This document shows, piece after piece, positions 33,845-42,630 of a stretch of DNA of 64,000 nucleotides. Source of the stretch: Pedobacter panaciterrae (GTDB taxonomy: Bacteria; Bacteroidota; Bacteroidia; Sphingobacteriales; Sphingobacteriaceae); assembly GCF_001636695.1 (NCBI RefSeq), contig NZ_LGEL01000002.1, positions 34,124 to 98,123 on the forward strand, in the 5' to 3' direction. Made by a program: the position numbers and the translations under genes. The notes under the pieces were generated by a model, which was given only the letters and a program-made list of their open reading frames with translations, had not been told where the DNA came from and searched no databases. Position 1 is the first letter of the stretch. Every line of letters starts with the position of its first letter.

Positions 33845-36250
33845 CTAGAATTTCAAAATTATATTTCCAAGAAACCTTGCCGGTGCCTGCGGAGTTAACC
33901 TTACAGACCAGGCTTTTTCGCTGGTTAAGTTATCTAATTTAAAGCCAATGCGAAACTTCGGCTGATCATAGAACAAACTTGCATCAAAGATTTTGTAAGC
34001 AGGAATAATGAATTTCGAATTATAAGTATTAGCGTAATAAGATTTATCACCTATATTTCCACCTAAACCTGCACCAAGACCTTTTAATCTTCCTTCGGAC
34101 ATGCGATAGCTCACCCAGAAGTTAAAGGTATTTGGAGGCCCGGATTGTCCGGGACGTAAACCATTATTTCTGATATCGCTGGCCTCAGTTATTTTACTGT
34201 CGTTATAAGCATAACCCACAATGATGTTTAGGCCTGCAAGTGGGTTTGCTGTTAACTCAACTTCAAGCCCCCTGCTTAATTGAGAACCATCCTGAACAGA
34301 ATAATTTACAGGATCAATAGGATCAGGACGTAAGATATTCTTCACTTTTATATCATAATAACTAACCGTGCCCACTAATTTATGATCAAAAATATCAGTT
34401 TTAACTCCGAACTCTAATTGGTCTGCATATTCTGCTTTAAACGAACTACCATCTCTCTTAACACCGCTTTTGTTGAAGAAACCATTCATATAGTTTCCGA
34501 ACAGTGAAACATGATTTTTGTATACTTCGTAAACCAAACCTAATTTTGGAGAAAGACTTGTTTGTGAATAAGGACCTGTTTGCAATCCAGCGCCGCTAAG
34601 TCCACCAGAAGTTACCCCTGTTGAAATATTATAAACACCTTTGTATTGGAAACGGTTGATACGCAGGCTCAGCATTGTGTTTAATCTATCTGTGATATTA
34701 AACACGTTGGATGCGTATGCTGAATAAGTATTATCTCTGTTGTATTCTTTTCTTAGTGTCCCTTTAGAAGTTAAAGAATCTACTTTAAACTTACTAACCC
34801 TGTAACTCGCGGGAGTATTAATAAAATCAACATCAGGAAGGTTAACAGTTACACGGTCAAAATCATTAAAGTTGTTATAATAATCAAAACCAACAACCAA
34901 ACGATTACGGTGTTGTCCAATCTTAAAATCTCCAATAAAGTTCTGCTGAATATCAGTTGCAATAAATTGAGTATAACCGGTAATTACATTCGGTCTAATG
35001 GTTGTTTCTGATCTGCCATTAAGTGCAGTAATATTTCCACTTATAGAAGAACGTGCGCGGGAAACTATAGTTTGAGAAGTCCATTCTTCTGATATTTTGT
35101 AATTAATCTGACCAAAAATATTCATCATTTGAGTATTGTAAGTCAAATCATTGCTTAAGAAAGTTTTGTTATATGGAAAACCAATATCGGCGATGGATCT
35201 TGTTATTTCAGTTAACCCTTCCGGCACTGCTACGTATGGATTAAGCCTTACAACTGAAGTTCCTTTAGCCTGACCGAATTCTACATCAAGTAGTATAGAA
35301 AGACGATCAGTAACCTGATAAGAGAAACTCGGGGCAACACTAACACTATTTGTATAACCCAAATCCTGAAAACTTCGCTCCCATGTACTTGCGCCATTTA
35401 ATCTGAACAAGGCTGTCTTATCTGCATTCACAGGAGTATTCACATCAACAGTTAAGCGGTTAAAGTTCCAGCTGCCTGCAACATAACCGACCTCGCCACC
35501 AAAACCATTATAAGGCTTTTTGGTTACGCGATTATATAAACCGCCGTAACTACTTGCAATACTGTTCCCAAACAAGGTTGCAGATGGACCTTTAATTGCC
35601 TCTACTCTTTCAAGGTTTGCCGGGTCTATAAACGAAAAAGCTGCACCAGCTACGCCATTTCTTGCATTTGGTTCTGTATCAAATCCACGTGAACGAAATG
35701 TTACACGTCCTTGATTTGCAATCATAGGAATACCCGCACCAGGAACATTTTTGGCGATGCTACCCAGATCAACAGCCATTTGTTCTTGAATTAGTTCTTT
35801 TGGAACAGAGTTATAAACTTGAGGATTCTCGAGATTTTTTAATGGAAGTCTTGCAATGTAAACAGATTCTTTCTTACTAAAACGATTGGTACTGCCTGTC
35901 ACAGTAACTTCCTGCAATGCTTGTACATTTTCTTTTTCAAGTTGATAATTTACAATTGTTGTATCACCGGCAACTACCTTCACAGATAAGTCCTTTTGAG
36001 CCGCTCCCAAAACCTGAATCCTGAGTGTATAATTTCCAGGGACTACATTTTTAAAATTGTAATTCCCCTCTTCATCCGTAAGGGTACTTTTTTTAATTTG
36101 CACAAGTGATACAGATGCAGAACTATAAGGTTGTCCATCAACCAGGGTAATCCTTCCAGTGATTTGTCCAGCCGTTTGAGCAGAGGCTATAAAGCCGCTT
36201 AATATTAAAAAAAAAGTAAAAATAGTGTGTACAGGTCTCATCAAATCCAA
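33845..36250 (-). CDS. TonB-dependent siderophore-type receptor
   Basis: This is an 801-residue outer-membrane receptor. A signal peptide (Met1 or, better, Met4, MRPVHTIFTFFLILSG; cleavage near ASAQ) precedes a carboxypeptidase-like regulatory domain (about 27-110; QITGRITLVDGQPYSSASVS). Then come the plug (about 120-245; IQEQMAVDLGSIAKNVPGAG and VTFRSRGFDTEPNAR) and the beta barrel ending in Phe (LGNIILKF). Plug wording (FRSRGFD, LERVEAIKGPSATLFG) is typical of siderophore receptors such as FhuA/FoxA. Its upstream neighbour (74-base gap) is DUF4198 and a PepSY membrane protein is divergent, a common iron-acquisition layout. An iron-responsive inverted repeat is proposed at 36288-36311. Confidence 0.92.
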   Translation of the reverse strand: MDLMRPVHTIFTFFLILSGFIASAQTAGQITGRITLVDGQPYSSASVSLVQIKKSTLTDEEGNYNFKNVVPGNYTLRIQVLGAAQKDLSVKVVAGDTTIVNYQLEKENVQALQEVTVTGSTNRFSKKESVYIARLPLKNLENPQVYNSVPKELIQEQMAVDLGSIAKNVPGAGIPMIANQGRVTFRSRGFDTEPNARNGVAGAAFSFIDPANLERVEAIKGPSATLFGNSIASSYGGLYNRVTKKPYNGFGGEVGYVAGSWNFNRLTVDVNTPVNADKTALFRLNGASTWERSFQDLGYTNSVSVAPSFSYQVTDRLSILLDVEFGQAKGTSVVRLNPYVAVPEGLTEITRSIADIGFPYNKTFLSNDLTYNTQMMNIFGQINYKISEEWTSQTIVSRARSSISGNITALNGRSETTIRPNVITGYTQFIATDIQQNFIGDFKIGQHRNRLVVGFDYYNNFNDFDRVTVNLPDVDFINTPASYRVSKFKVDSLTSKGTLRKEYNRDNTYSAYASNVFNITDRLNTMLSLRINRFQYKGVYNISTGVTSGGLSGAGLQTGPYSQTSLSPKLGLVYEVYKNHVSLFGNYMNGFFNKSGVKRDGSSFKAEYADQLEFGVKTDIFDHKLVGTVSYYDIKVKNILRPDPIDPVNYSVQDGSQLSRGLEVELTANPLAGLNIIVGYAYNDSKITEASDIRNNGLRPGQSGPPNTFNFWVSYRMSEGRLKGLGAGLGGNIGDKSYYANTYNSKFIIPAYKIFDASLFYDQPKFRIGFKLDNLTSEKAWSVRLTPQAPARFLGNIILKF

Positions 36251-36287
36251 TTTCTAATTTTGTTGTAATTCGCCGCAAAGATAGAAA

Positions 36288-36311
36288 CTTATTTATAATG
36301 AGTCTAATTAA
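36288..36311 (-). promoter_or_regulatory. AT-rich Fur-box-like site upstream of the TonB receptor
   Basis: On the minus strand the site reads TTAATTAGACTCATTATAAATAAG. The half ATTATAAATAA resembles ATTCTAAATAA in the inverted repeat before the PepSY gene (37110-37130), and the outer bases (TTAGACT...) resemble the paired half. Shared halves between two iron-linked genes suggest Fur or another common regulator. The match is loose and AT-rich sequence gives false positives. Confidence 0.3.
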
Positions 36312-36323
36312 AATAGAATACAC

Positions 36324-37055
36324 CTAAGATTTTTCAGAAATAAAAAGACAATAATTGCATCTGTATCGAATACTATTATACTTAACATCTTTATATATAC
36401 CTGGTTTCTTTTCAACAAAATCTTGTCTGATCACATACATTCCAGATGTTGTGGGAATAAACAGGGCTTCACCATTTTCATTAAGTATAAGCTCTCTTTC
36501 CCAATTCTCAGGATTAAACACCCTAAGTTTAGTACCCTCTTTTGAAATTTTATTATTAACAAAAGCTTTAATGCGAACATGCTTATCCTCTTTTTTTGTT
36601 GTAATATATAGAAATTGTTGTGGTAATGTTACTTCTTCATCATCACCTATCTGATATTGACCACATAAATAATCGATTGGCAGAACATTTTCTCCACCAG
36701 TTTTTGACCTATCCACTACCGGGTGACTATCATTTATCCCAATAATTCTATATACTCCTTTGGTTTCCGGGTTAAAAGAGAATGACCAGCAATCAGATTT
36801 AAGAGCCAGCTTCATCGGGATTTTTTCTCCAGAGGGAGTAATCAGGGTAAATCTAAAATCTCCGGCAAGTTTAAGCTCTTCTCCCTGTTGCCTATGACGA
36901 ATTCCAAAATCATCAATATTGCCGTAAATGAGTTCTACAACTACTTCTTTATTTATTTTACCTGAACCTTTTATCTCCATCCAATATGCACTGGCTTTAG
37001 TCGCAACTGGTAAAACAACAGACAATAAGAAAATATAAACCGATTTTTTAAGCAT
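36324..37055 (-). CDS. DUF4198-family periplasmic protein
   Basis: The 243-residue protein has a signal peptide (about residues 1-22; VYIFLLSVVLPVATKASA). The mature domain begins YWMEIKGSGKINKEVVVELI, continues HRQQGEELKLAGDFRFTLITP and has an Ig/CNA-B-like beta fold. DUF4198 proteins are usually encoded beside TonB receptors and metal transporters, where they are thought to help in nickel, cobalt or iron uptake; direct evidence is limited. The receptor gene follows 74 bases downstream, so the two probably form one transcript. Two Cys residues (in DYLCGQY and the C-terminal CNYC) might pair. Assignment rests on family resemblance, not on catalytic residues. Confidence 0.75.
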   Translation of the reverse strand: MLKKSVYIFLLSVVLPVATKASAYWMEIKGSGKINKEVVVELIYGNIDDFGIRHRQQGEELKLAGDFRFTLITPSGEKIPMKLALKSDCWSFSFNPETKGVYRIIGINDSHPVVDRSKTGGENVLPIDYLCGQYQIGDDEEVTLPQQFLYITTKKEDKHVRIKAFVNNKISKEGTKLRVFNPENWERELILNENGEALFIPTTSGMYVIRQDFVEKKPGIYKDVKYNSIRYRCNYCLFISEKS

Positions 37056-37109
37056 ATAAAGTTATTTGATCAGCAAAGTTATCAATAGACATTTAAATGC
37101 CTAAACTAT

Positions 37110-37130
37110 TTTTATTTATTCTAAATAAAA
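37110..37130. promoter_or_regulatory. Fur-box-like inverted repeat between DUF4198 and PepSY genes
   Basis: TTTTATTT (37110-37117) and AAATAAAA (37123-37130) form a perfect 8-base inverted repeat around ATTCT, in the divergent promoter region of the DUF4198 and PepSY genes. The right half ATTCTAAATAAAA resembles Bacteroidota Fur boxes, and a related half-site lies upstream of the receptor. Iron repression of both transcripts is a plausible inference. Confidence 0.4.
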
Positions 37131-37217
37131 CGGTATTTTCGCGATCAAAATATTTGCGCACATACATTGCAATAATCAATGTATTAATCTCATGCATTTA
37201 AACTGACTTAGCATATT

Positions 37218-38375
37218 ATGATTGCCAGAAAATCAAAAGGAATGAAACAAAGACCTATTACATTGAGAAAAAGGTTAGGTAAGGTTATTTCGTTTCTACA
37301 CCTTTGGCTAGGTCTTGCTACTGGCATTATACTTATTGTTGTTGCACTTACAGGCTGCATACTCTCTTTCGAAGATGAACTTACACCAATATTTTACTCC
37401 CACGAACAAAAAGTTGAGCCCACTGAAGTGAGGTTATCCGCTGATTCTCTTGTTTCAATAGCAAAATCAGTATATCCAGAGAAAAAGATTTTCCGCATTT
37501 ACATTCCTGCGGAAAAAGATAAGAGTGTTAAAACTACCTTCGGCACTAAAAAGAAGGGGTATGATTTTGTATACCTAAACCAATATACAGGAAAAGTACT
37601 ATCTACAGGTAAGGAAAACAATCGCTTTTTCCAGGTTGTGTTAAATCTTCATCGGTTTCTTCTGGCAGGAACTATTGGCAAAACCATCACTGGAATTTCA
37701 TGTGCAATAACATTTTTTATGGTTTTAAGCGGACTTTATCTTTGGTGGCCAGGCAACAAAAAGGCCTTAAAACAACGGCTGAAAGTTAAAACTGATGGTT
37801 CTAATAAAAGATTGAACTGGGATCTTCATGCCGTTCCAGGATTTTATGCAATGATATTTCTTTTTATCATCACGCTCACAGGATTAATCTGGAGCTTTAA
37901 ATGGGTTGAAGATTTAATGTTTAAAATAACCGATGGCAGGAAAGAAAAGACTGAAATTGTAAAAGAAAAAAGTGGCGATGGCAAAAAACAATCGGGTATA
38001 TATGAAACAGTTGTTAAGGTCACAAATGATTACTACCCTAATCCCGGACAAATTATGATTACTTTTCCTGATAAAAAAGGCAAACCTTTTATTGTATCAA
38101 AGGAAGATTTGAAGGCTACATTTTACACGGTTAATCAACTTTACCTGGACAGCAGAAATGCTGAAATCATAAAAGCGACTCCTTTCAGTTCCTTAAGTCT
38201 GGGGACGAAGTTAAGAAAGCTTAATAAGCCAATCCATACAGGCAGTATAATGGGATTGCCCACCAAAACCATTTCCTTTCTTACTGCGCTGATAACTGCC
38301 TCCTTACCCATAACTGGTTTCATGATTTGGTTGGGAAGAGGAAAGAAAAAGAAAAAAGCAATAAAGGTTGCGTAA
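37218..38375 (+). CDS. PepSY-associated membrane protein (iron-uptake reductase type)
   Basis: The 385-residue protein has four membrane helices (about residues 25-46, 155-178, 207-230 and 352-374), the arrangement of PepSY-associated TM proteins. The N-terminal FLHLWLGLATGIILIVVALT and TGCILSFEDELTP segments are signature elements, and paired His (FLHLW; NLHRFL; LHAVPGF) probably bind haem. Homologues next to siderophore receptors are proposed inner-membrane ferric reductases (compare FhuF/FpvG-like PepSY proteins). The periplasmic loop (about 50-145) holds the PepSY domain. It ends with KKKKKAIK. Divergent from DUF4198 and the TonB receptor, it completes an iron-acquisition module; the haem-reductase role is inference. 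Confidence 0.88.
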   Translation: MIARKSKGMKQRPITLRKRLGKVISFLHLWLGLATGIILIVVALTGCILSFEDELTPIFYSHEQKVEPTEVRLSADSLVSIAKSVYPEKKIFRIYIPAEKDKSVKTTFGTKKKGYDFVYLNQYTGKVLSTGKENNRFFQVVLNLHRFLLAGTIGKTITGISCAITFFMVLSGLYLWWPGNKKALKQRLKVKTDGSNKRLNWDLHAVPGFYAMIFLFIITLTGLIWSFKWVEDLMFKITDGRKEKTEIVKEKSGDGKKQSGIYETVVKVTNDYYPNPGQIMITFPDKKGKPFIVSKEDLKATFYTVNQLYLDSRNAEIIKATPFSSLSLGTKLRKLNKPIHTGSIMGLPTKTISFLTALITASLPITGFMIWLGRGKKKKKAIKVA

Positions 38376-38414
38376 GAAGCTCATCTAAATTATTTCTTAA
38401 AAAAACTTAAAACA

Positions 38415-38468
38415 TATTGCGCAATCATTTAATTGCACTTATATTTGCAACTAAATGATTGCACAATA
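38415..38468 (+). promoter_or_regulatory. 54-base palindromic operator overlapping a perfect TTG/TAnnTTTG promoter
   Basis: GCAATCATTTA (38421-38431) and TAAATGATTGC (38452-38462) form an 11-base perfect inverted repeat. Inner TTGCA/TGCAA halves and outer TATTG/CAATA bases extend the near-palindrome to 54 bases. Its centre holds TATATTTG (38440-38447), an exact -7 box, with TTG at 38417-38419 exactly 20 bases upstream, as in Bacteroidota promoters. A repressor bound here would cover the promoter. The predicted transcription start is near 38453, so the ATG at 38455 lies at the mRNA end and translation probably starts at 38527. Confidence 0.7.
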
Positions 38469-38526
38469 TATAACACATGGAATTGTTGAATATCAGGCAA
38501 TATTGTTCACTCTTAAGCCAATAAAA

Positions 38527-39418
38527 ATGAAAAGGACAATCGTATATTACGTTATAACACTGCTAATATTTTTATCGTGTAATAACACAAATCGATCAGA
38601 AGCAAACAATCAACAAATGAAAACAGCAGCAAATGATAGTTTAACTTTCAAAAATGGCTATTCAGACGTCAACGGAATTAAAATGTATTATGAAATTTAT
38701 GGACAGGGCAAGCCCCTTGTTTTGATTCATGGAGGCGGTTCTACCATTCAAACAACATTTGGAAGAGTTATTCCAATGTTTGCTAAACACAGGAAAATTA
38801 TAGCTATTGAACTGCAAGCCCACGGAAGAACCAGTGATAGAGGCAAAGATTCATCCTTTGAACAGGATGCTGACGACGTTGCGACATTATTACAACATTT
38901 GGATATTGACAAAGCAGACTTTTTTGGTTTCAGTAACGGAGGGACTACTACAGTCCAAATCGCAATTCGTCATCCCGAAATAGTCAATAAAATTATTTTA
39001 GGTTCCGCACTTTGCAAACGTAATGGAGTTCCTGCACAATTTTGGGATTTCATGAAACATGCACAGCTATCAACAATGCCAAGAGCTACAGGAAGCCTAT
39101 TTAAAAGTTACACCAGACCCTAATGGCCTGCAAATAATGCACGATAGGGACGCAAAAAGAATGGTAAACTTTAAAGACATATCAGATAAACAAATCAAAT
39201 CGATTAAAGCCTCTACTCTAATCCTTATAGGCGACCGAGACCTTATCACACCTGAGCACGCCCTCGAAATGCACAGGCAGATTACCAACTCGAAATTAGC
39301 TATAATACCTGGCGTACACGGTGAGTATATTGAAGAAATTACAACATTAAAACTCGGTTCTAAAGAGGTAGACTATGTCATTCCAATGATTGAGAATTTC
39401 CTTAACAAATCAGAATAA
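38527..39418 (+). pseudogene. alpha/beta-hydrolase lipoprotein disrupted by a frameshift
   Basis: From ATG 38527 the first frame gives a lipoprotein (FLSC lipobox) and the N-terminal two-thirds of an alpha/beta hydrolase with GFSNGG nucleophile elbow and LIHGGG oxyanion region. It leaves the family after FMKHAQLSTMP, ending at a stop at 39121-39123. The rest (QELQEAYLKVTPDPNGLQIM to the end, with ILIGDRDLITPEHA and the His of VHGEYIEE) continues in the next frame from about 39076 to 39418. One missing base near 39076-39082 explains it. Restored, the protein would be about 297 residues with a complete Ser-Asp-His triad. The gene stands behind the palindromic promoter at 38415-38468. It could be a genuine pseudogene, a strain-specific loss or an assembly error. 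Confidence 0.85.
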
Positions 39419-39438
39419 AAACATATTGAAAAGATTCA

Positions 39439-39446
39439 TACTTTTG
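39439..39446 (+). promoter_or_regulatory. TACTTTTG -7 box before the 39464 gene
   Basis: TACTTTTG fits TAnnTTTG exactly and ends 17 bases before the ATG at 39464, a usual short leader. A TTG at 39426-39428 is only 10 bases upstream, so the -33 element is not clear. Confidence 0.4.
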
Positions 39447-39463
39447 CGCTCAAAGAATCGAAC

Positions 39464-39811
39464 ATGGACTCAAACGAACTAAGAATAGGAAATTATACAT
39501 TAGACCATGGGCACCCGGAGCAAATACCCTACGGATCTGACATTGATTCTGCCGCATTAATGGAGCCAATCCAATTGGCTGAAGAGTGGCTTGTTAAATT
39601 TGGCTTTGAGAAATTTGAGTTTGAATATGAGGAAGGATTTGAAACCACCTATGTGCTCGAAAAGAAAAATGGACATCAGTTTGTATTAAATGAAGATTTA
39701 CAACCGATGGATGGCGAAATAGCAATGCTAGACTATAAATTAAAATATGTTCACCAACTTCAGAATCTTTTTTACTGCCTAACCGGAGAAGAATTAGTCA
39801 TTAAATTATAG
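39464..39811 (+). CDS. Bacteroidota-specific small protein of the ELRIGN type
   Basis: This is a 115-residue acidic soluble protein. NELRIGNYTL at the start, PIQLAEEWLVKFGFEKFEFE in the middle and KYVHQLQNLFYCLTGEELVI at the end form a pattern I recall from a widespread, uncharacterised Bacteroidota family, also found in phages and conjugative elements. No catalytic residues are evident and no signal peptide is present. It is convergent with the DUF885 gene (4 bases between stops). No integrase or other mobile-element gene is near, so a mobile origin is not supported here beyond the family trend. Confidence 0.72.
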   Translation: MDSNELRIGNYTLDHGHPEQIPYGSDIDSAALMEPIQLAEEWLVKFGFEKFEFEYEEGFETTYVLEKKNGHQFVLNEDLQPMDGEIAMLDYKLKYVHQLQNLFYCLTGEELVIKL

Positions 39812-39814
39812 TTT

Positions 39815-41593
39815 TTACTTTTGGCTCTCCGCCCAATTGTCCATTTTAGATTCAAAAACTGATAATGGAAAAGATCCATCTTTTAAAACAGCAGTATGAA
39901 ATGCTGATAATTTAAACTTCGGCCCTAGCTCCTTTTCATATTTGGTTCTTAATTCCCTTATTTTCATCGCTCCGATTTTATAACCAAGAGCTTGTGCCGG
40001 AATACCCATATAACGTTCAATTTCAGCTGTTGCACCTTCCGTACTGATGGCTTCATTATCAGTCATATATTTTATAGCCTCTTCCCTGCTCATATTTTTG
40101 GTGTGAATAGCAACATCAACCACCAAACGAATCGCCCTATGCATTTCATCGCCAAGGGCCCCCATGTGCTGATAAGGGTCCTGATACAATCCCAATTCTT
40201 TTCCTAAAGATTCACAATACAATGCCCAACCTTCTACATAAGCATTGTGGCCTCCAAAACGACGAAAATTAGGTAGCGATTTATTTTCTTGTGTCAGAGA
40301 AATTTGATAGTGATGTCCGGGAATGGCTTCATGAAGGAAGAGTGATTCCATACCCGATGTAGTATTAAATGTTTTTGCATTTAAAATTGGTACATAAAAG
40401 ATACCCGGACGTTTTCCATCAGCAGAACCCTGGTTATATTCGGCACTGGCCGAAGCCGCTCTGAAAGCTTCCGTTTGACGGATTTCAAAGGGTGTTTTAG
40501 GTTCAACATCAAACATTTTTTTCAAGTTCGGTTTCATGCGCTGATGGATATTTTCAAAAGCCGCTAAAATTTCGTTGGGTGTTTTATAAGGCATGAATTT
40601 TTTATCAGTTTTCATGTATTCAAAAAATGCTTTCAGATCTCCTTTAAAACCAACCAGGTTTTTTATGCTATCCATTTGGTTTTTAATTCTGGCAACCTCC
40701 TTTAATCCAGTTTGATAAATCTCTTCCGGAGTTTTATTTGTTGTGGTTTGTTGTTTTACCAAATAAGTATACCATTCTAAACCTCCTGGCATGGCAGAGT
40801 AGCCCGAAGTTGTTCTGGCTTTTGGCAGGTATTCATTTTGAAGAAAATCTCCCAGTCTCTTATATGTTGGAACAATTACAGTTGTTATTGCATTGCGGTA
40901 TTCTTTTGTTAATTTTTGTTTATCCATTGTCGAAAAACTAGCCGGAAGTAAGTTTATTGGCCCATAAAACAAACTCTTTTCAGGATTTGTAACAACCATG
41001 CTTTGCATTTGAGGAATCATTTTAATTACCAAAGCCTTTGGAAGTACGATACCAGCAGCAGCACCTTTTTTAAAATTAGCAATGGCGGTATCTGCCCAAA
41101 CCGAAAATGCAGTAACGCGTTTCAACCAATCTTCATAATTTTTTATGGTTTTAAATGGTTGCGCCCCTGTACCTGATCCTAACTGACCCATCGTTAGCGG
41201 TAAAGCAAACATTTGATTGAAAGGAAGATATTCTGAATGATACTTTAAACCTTCCAAATTCATATCCAGCTGATCTTTTAAATAGTCAAATGATAGTTTT
41301 TCATCTGCACCAAGATCTTCCCTATTAAATTTACCTAAACTATCCAAATAGCGCTGATTGAAGTCTTTATATTCCTTGATAAAGGCTTGAGAACCATCAT
41401 TAGGCAAAAGATCATTATATCGTTCATCTCCGATATAGGTAGCGCTAATGGGAGAGAGTTTTAATCCATCCTGATAGTAGTACTCACACATTGCAGCAAA
41501 TTCTGAATTACTTTTACCACTATCAGATATGTTTTTTTGTTTGCAGGAAAGTAATATGCTAATGCAAACTGCAAAAAGAACTATTTTCTTCAT
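39815..41593 (-). CDS. DUF885-family lipoprotein, putative metallopeptidase
   Basis: The 592-residue lipoprotein has lipobox ILLSC (Cys17). The DUF885 domain occupies about residues 30-585. HEAIPGHH (421-428) with Glu454 (YVEGWALY) downstream resembles the zinc site of M3/M32-like gluzincins (H-E-x-x-x-G-H-H type), which supports a peptidase role. It is largely helical. Members in Bacteroidota and Actinobacteria are annotated as peptidases, and substrates are unknown. It is located in the periplasm or outer-membrane inner leaflet. It is a monocistronic gene convergent with the small protein at 39811. Sequence length and motif spacing match the family. Confidence 0.9.
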   Translation of the reverse strand: MKKIVLFAVCISILLSCKQKNISDSGKSNSEFAAMCEYYYQDGLKLSPISATYIGDERYNDLLPNDGSQAFIKEYKDFNQRYLDSLGKFNREDLGADEKLSFDYLKDQLDMNLEGLKYHSEYLPFNQMFALPLTMGQLGSGTGAQPFKTIKNYEDWLKRVTAFSVWADTAIANFKKGAAAGIVLPKALVIKMIPQMQSMVVTNPEKSLFYGPINLLPASFSTMDKQKLTKEYRNAITTVIVPTYKRLGDFLQNEYLPKARTTSGYSAMPGGLEWYTYLVKQQTTTNKTPEEIYQTGLKEVARIKNQMDSIKNLVGFKGDLKAFFEYMKTDKKFMPYKTPNEILAAFENIHQRMKPNLKKMFDVEPKTPFEIRQTEAFRAASASAEYNQGSADGKRPGIFYVPILNAKTFNTTSGMESLFLHEAIPGHHYQISLTQENKSLPNFRRFGGHNAYVEGWALYCESLGKELGLYQDPYQHMGALGDEMHRAIRLVVDVAIHTKNMSREEAIKYMTDNEAISTEGATAEIERYMGIPAQALGYKIGAMKIRELRTKYEKELGPKFKLSAFHTAVLKDGSFPLSVFESKMDNWAESQK

Positions 41594-41668
41594 TTAGCTT
41601 TGGTCTAGGGTCTAATCAAAAATAGCAAAATTAAACACCAAATGTTTCAGATATTTTTTTTCTTATCA

Positions 41669-42157
41669 TCAATATACCAGTACGGGTCCTTTTACAAAAA
41701 CTTCAAAATCTTCAGACATTATTGCATTGTAGACCTTGAAATGAATCTCCCATGGATCCCTTACCAGATTCATGATATAAGCCCTGAACATCTTTTCAAA
41801 ACGCTCGAAATCAATCCCATCCTTACAAACCACCAGATACTGCTTATCTCCCTGAGCAATTGCTTCCTGCACATACGCCTCCCAATGTTGTTTAAGTTCT
41901 ACTGGAAAACTATTAAAATGTTGCCTGTCAATTAAACGCCCAATACCTTCAACCAGCTCCTGCGACAGAACTGTTTTTCCCTTCACATACCACAGCGTAT
42001 CTAACTTTTCCATGCAGCAGATCAACTCACCTTCATAAACAATCTTCCACGATTCACCAACATGAAATTGCAATACCTGGTAAACCACATTACAAGCCCC
42101 ATCCGGGAAATAATCTAATTCAATCATCCTTCCTCCAATCCTTTGTAAACAGCTCAA
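41669..42157 (-). CDS. hypothetical protein, about 152-162 residues
   Basis: The longest frame starts at 42157 (MSCLQRIGGR...), but Met11 at 42127 (MIELDYFPDGACNVVYQV) looks a more natural start. It is a mixed alpha/beta soluble protein with no signal peptide. Repeated strand-like stretches (GESWKIVYEGELICCME, TLWYVKGKTVLSQEL) and a helical segment (LVEGIGRLIDRQHFNSF) are visible. The family is not recognised. It is a single gene, 75 bases from the DUF885 start and divergent from the 81-residue gene at 42304. A shadow frame on the opposite strand (41642-41935) was disregarded. Confidence 0.6.
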   Translation of the reverse strand: MSCLQRIGGRMIELDYFPDGACNVVYQVLQFHVGESWKIVYEGELICCMEKLDTLWYVKGKTVLSQELVEGIGRLIDRQHFNSFPVELKQHWEAYVQEAIAQGDKQYLVVCKDGIDFERFEKMFRAYIMNLVRDPWEIHFKVYNAIMSEDFEVFVKGPVLVY

Positions 42158-42248
42158 CTTCTCTCATGATTTAAAAACTAAGTGAGAACAAAGTTAACTT
42201 ATCTTAAAATAAAATACTAATATTTTTAGCTTTTTAAATTAAATCCCA

Positions 42249-42256
42249 TATTTTTG
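42249..42256 (+). promoter_or_regulatory. TATTTTTG -7 box for the 42304 gene
   Basis: TATTTTTG matches TAnnTTTG and lies 47 bases upstream of the ATG, a usual distance. No TTG with proper spacing was found; the upstream sequence is very AT-rich. Confidence 0.45.
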
Positions 42257-42303
42257 CTAAACAAAAACAGCATTTAACATTTATACCTATTAAATTTAAA
42301 ACA

Positions 42304-42549
42304 ATGAAAAACACAGAAATTAAAGTAAGTACCGACCTAAAGAAATTCATTACCAAATTTGAACCTGCAAAATTCAAAATGCTGACCAGAGGTATTGAAA
42401 TCAGGGGTATCTACGATATACATCGCAGCATAGAGCTGGCCAAAGCATTAATTGAAAGCATGAAATTAAAACTTGTTGTAAATCATTCTGCCGAAATGGC
42501 TCAGTACCGGAGTTTTGAAGTACTGAACGCTGAAGAAAATCTGAATTAG
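42304..42549 (+). CDS. small hypothetical protein, 81 residues
   Basis: This basic cytoplasmic protein begins MKNTEIKVSTDLKKFITKFE and contains RGIEIRGIYDIHRSIELAKA then ALIESMKLKLVVNHSAEMAQ. It is probably all helical with one beta hairpin. No recognised family, signal peptide or membrane segment is seen. It has its own -7 box at 42249-42256 and lies 81 bases before the Na+/H+ antiporter, which has a separate promoter, so co-function is not implied. The frame, start and promoter make it a plausible gene. Confidence 0.6.
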   Translation: MKNTEIKVSTDLKKFITKFEPAKFKMLTRGIEIRGIYDIHRSIELAKALIESMKLKLVVNHSAEMAQYRSFEVLNAEENLN

Positions 42550-42592
42550 CTTTTGGCGACTATAAGGTTTTTCTGGTGCTCCATACGGAGTA

Positions 42593-42622
42593 TTGCAAGA
42601 ATGGCTTAAAATGATAACTTTG
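42593..42622 (+). promoter_or_regulatory. TTG-N19-TAACTTTG promoter of the antiporter gene
   Basis: TTG at 42593-42595 and TAACTTTG at 42615-42622 are separated by 19 bases, an exact Bacteroidota sigma-A promoter. The predicted start at about 42628 leaves only a few leader bases before ATG 42631, so the transcript may be nearly leaderless. Confidence 0.7.
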
Positions 42623-42630
42623 GCAAACTG

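Noticed and set aside
38455-38526. Upstream start for the frameshifted hydrolase
   Set aside because: The ATG lies at the predicted transcription start inside the palindrome; the downstream ATG at 38527 gives the signal peptide and lipobox.
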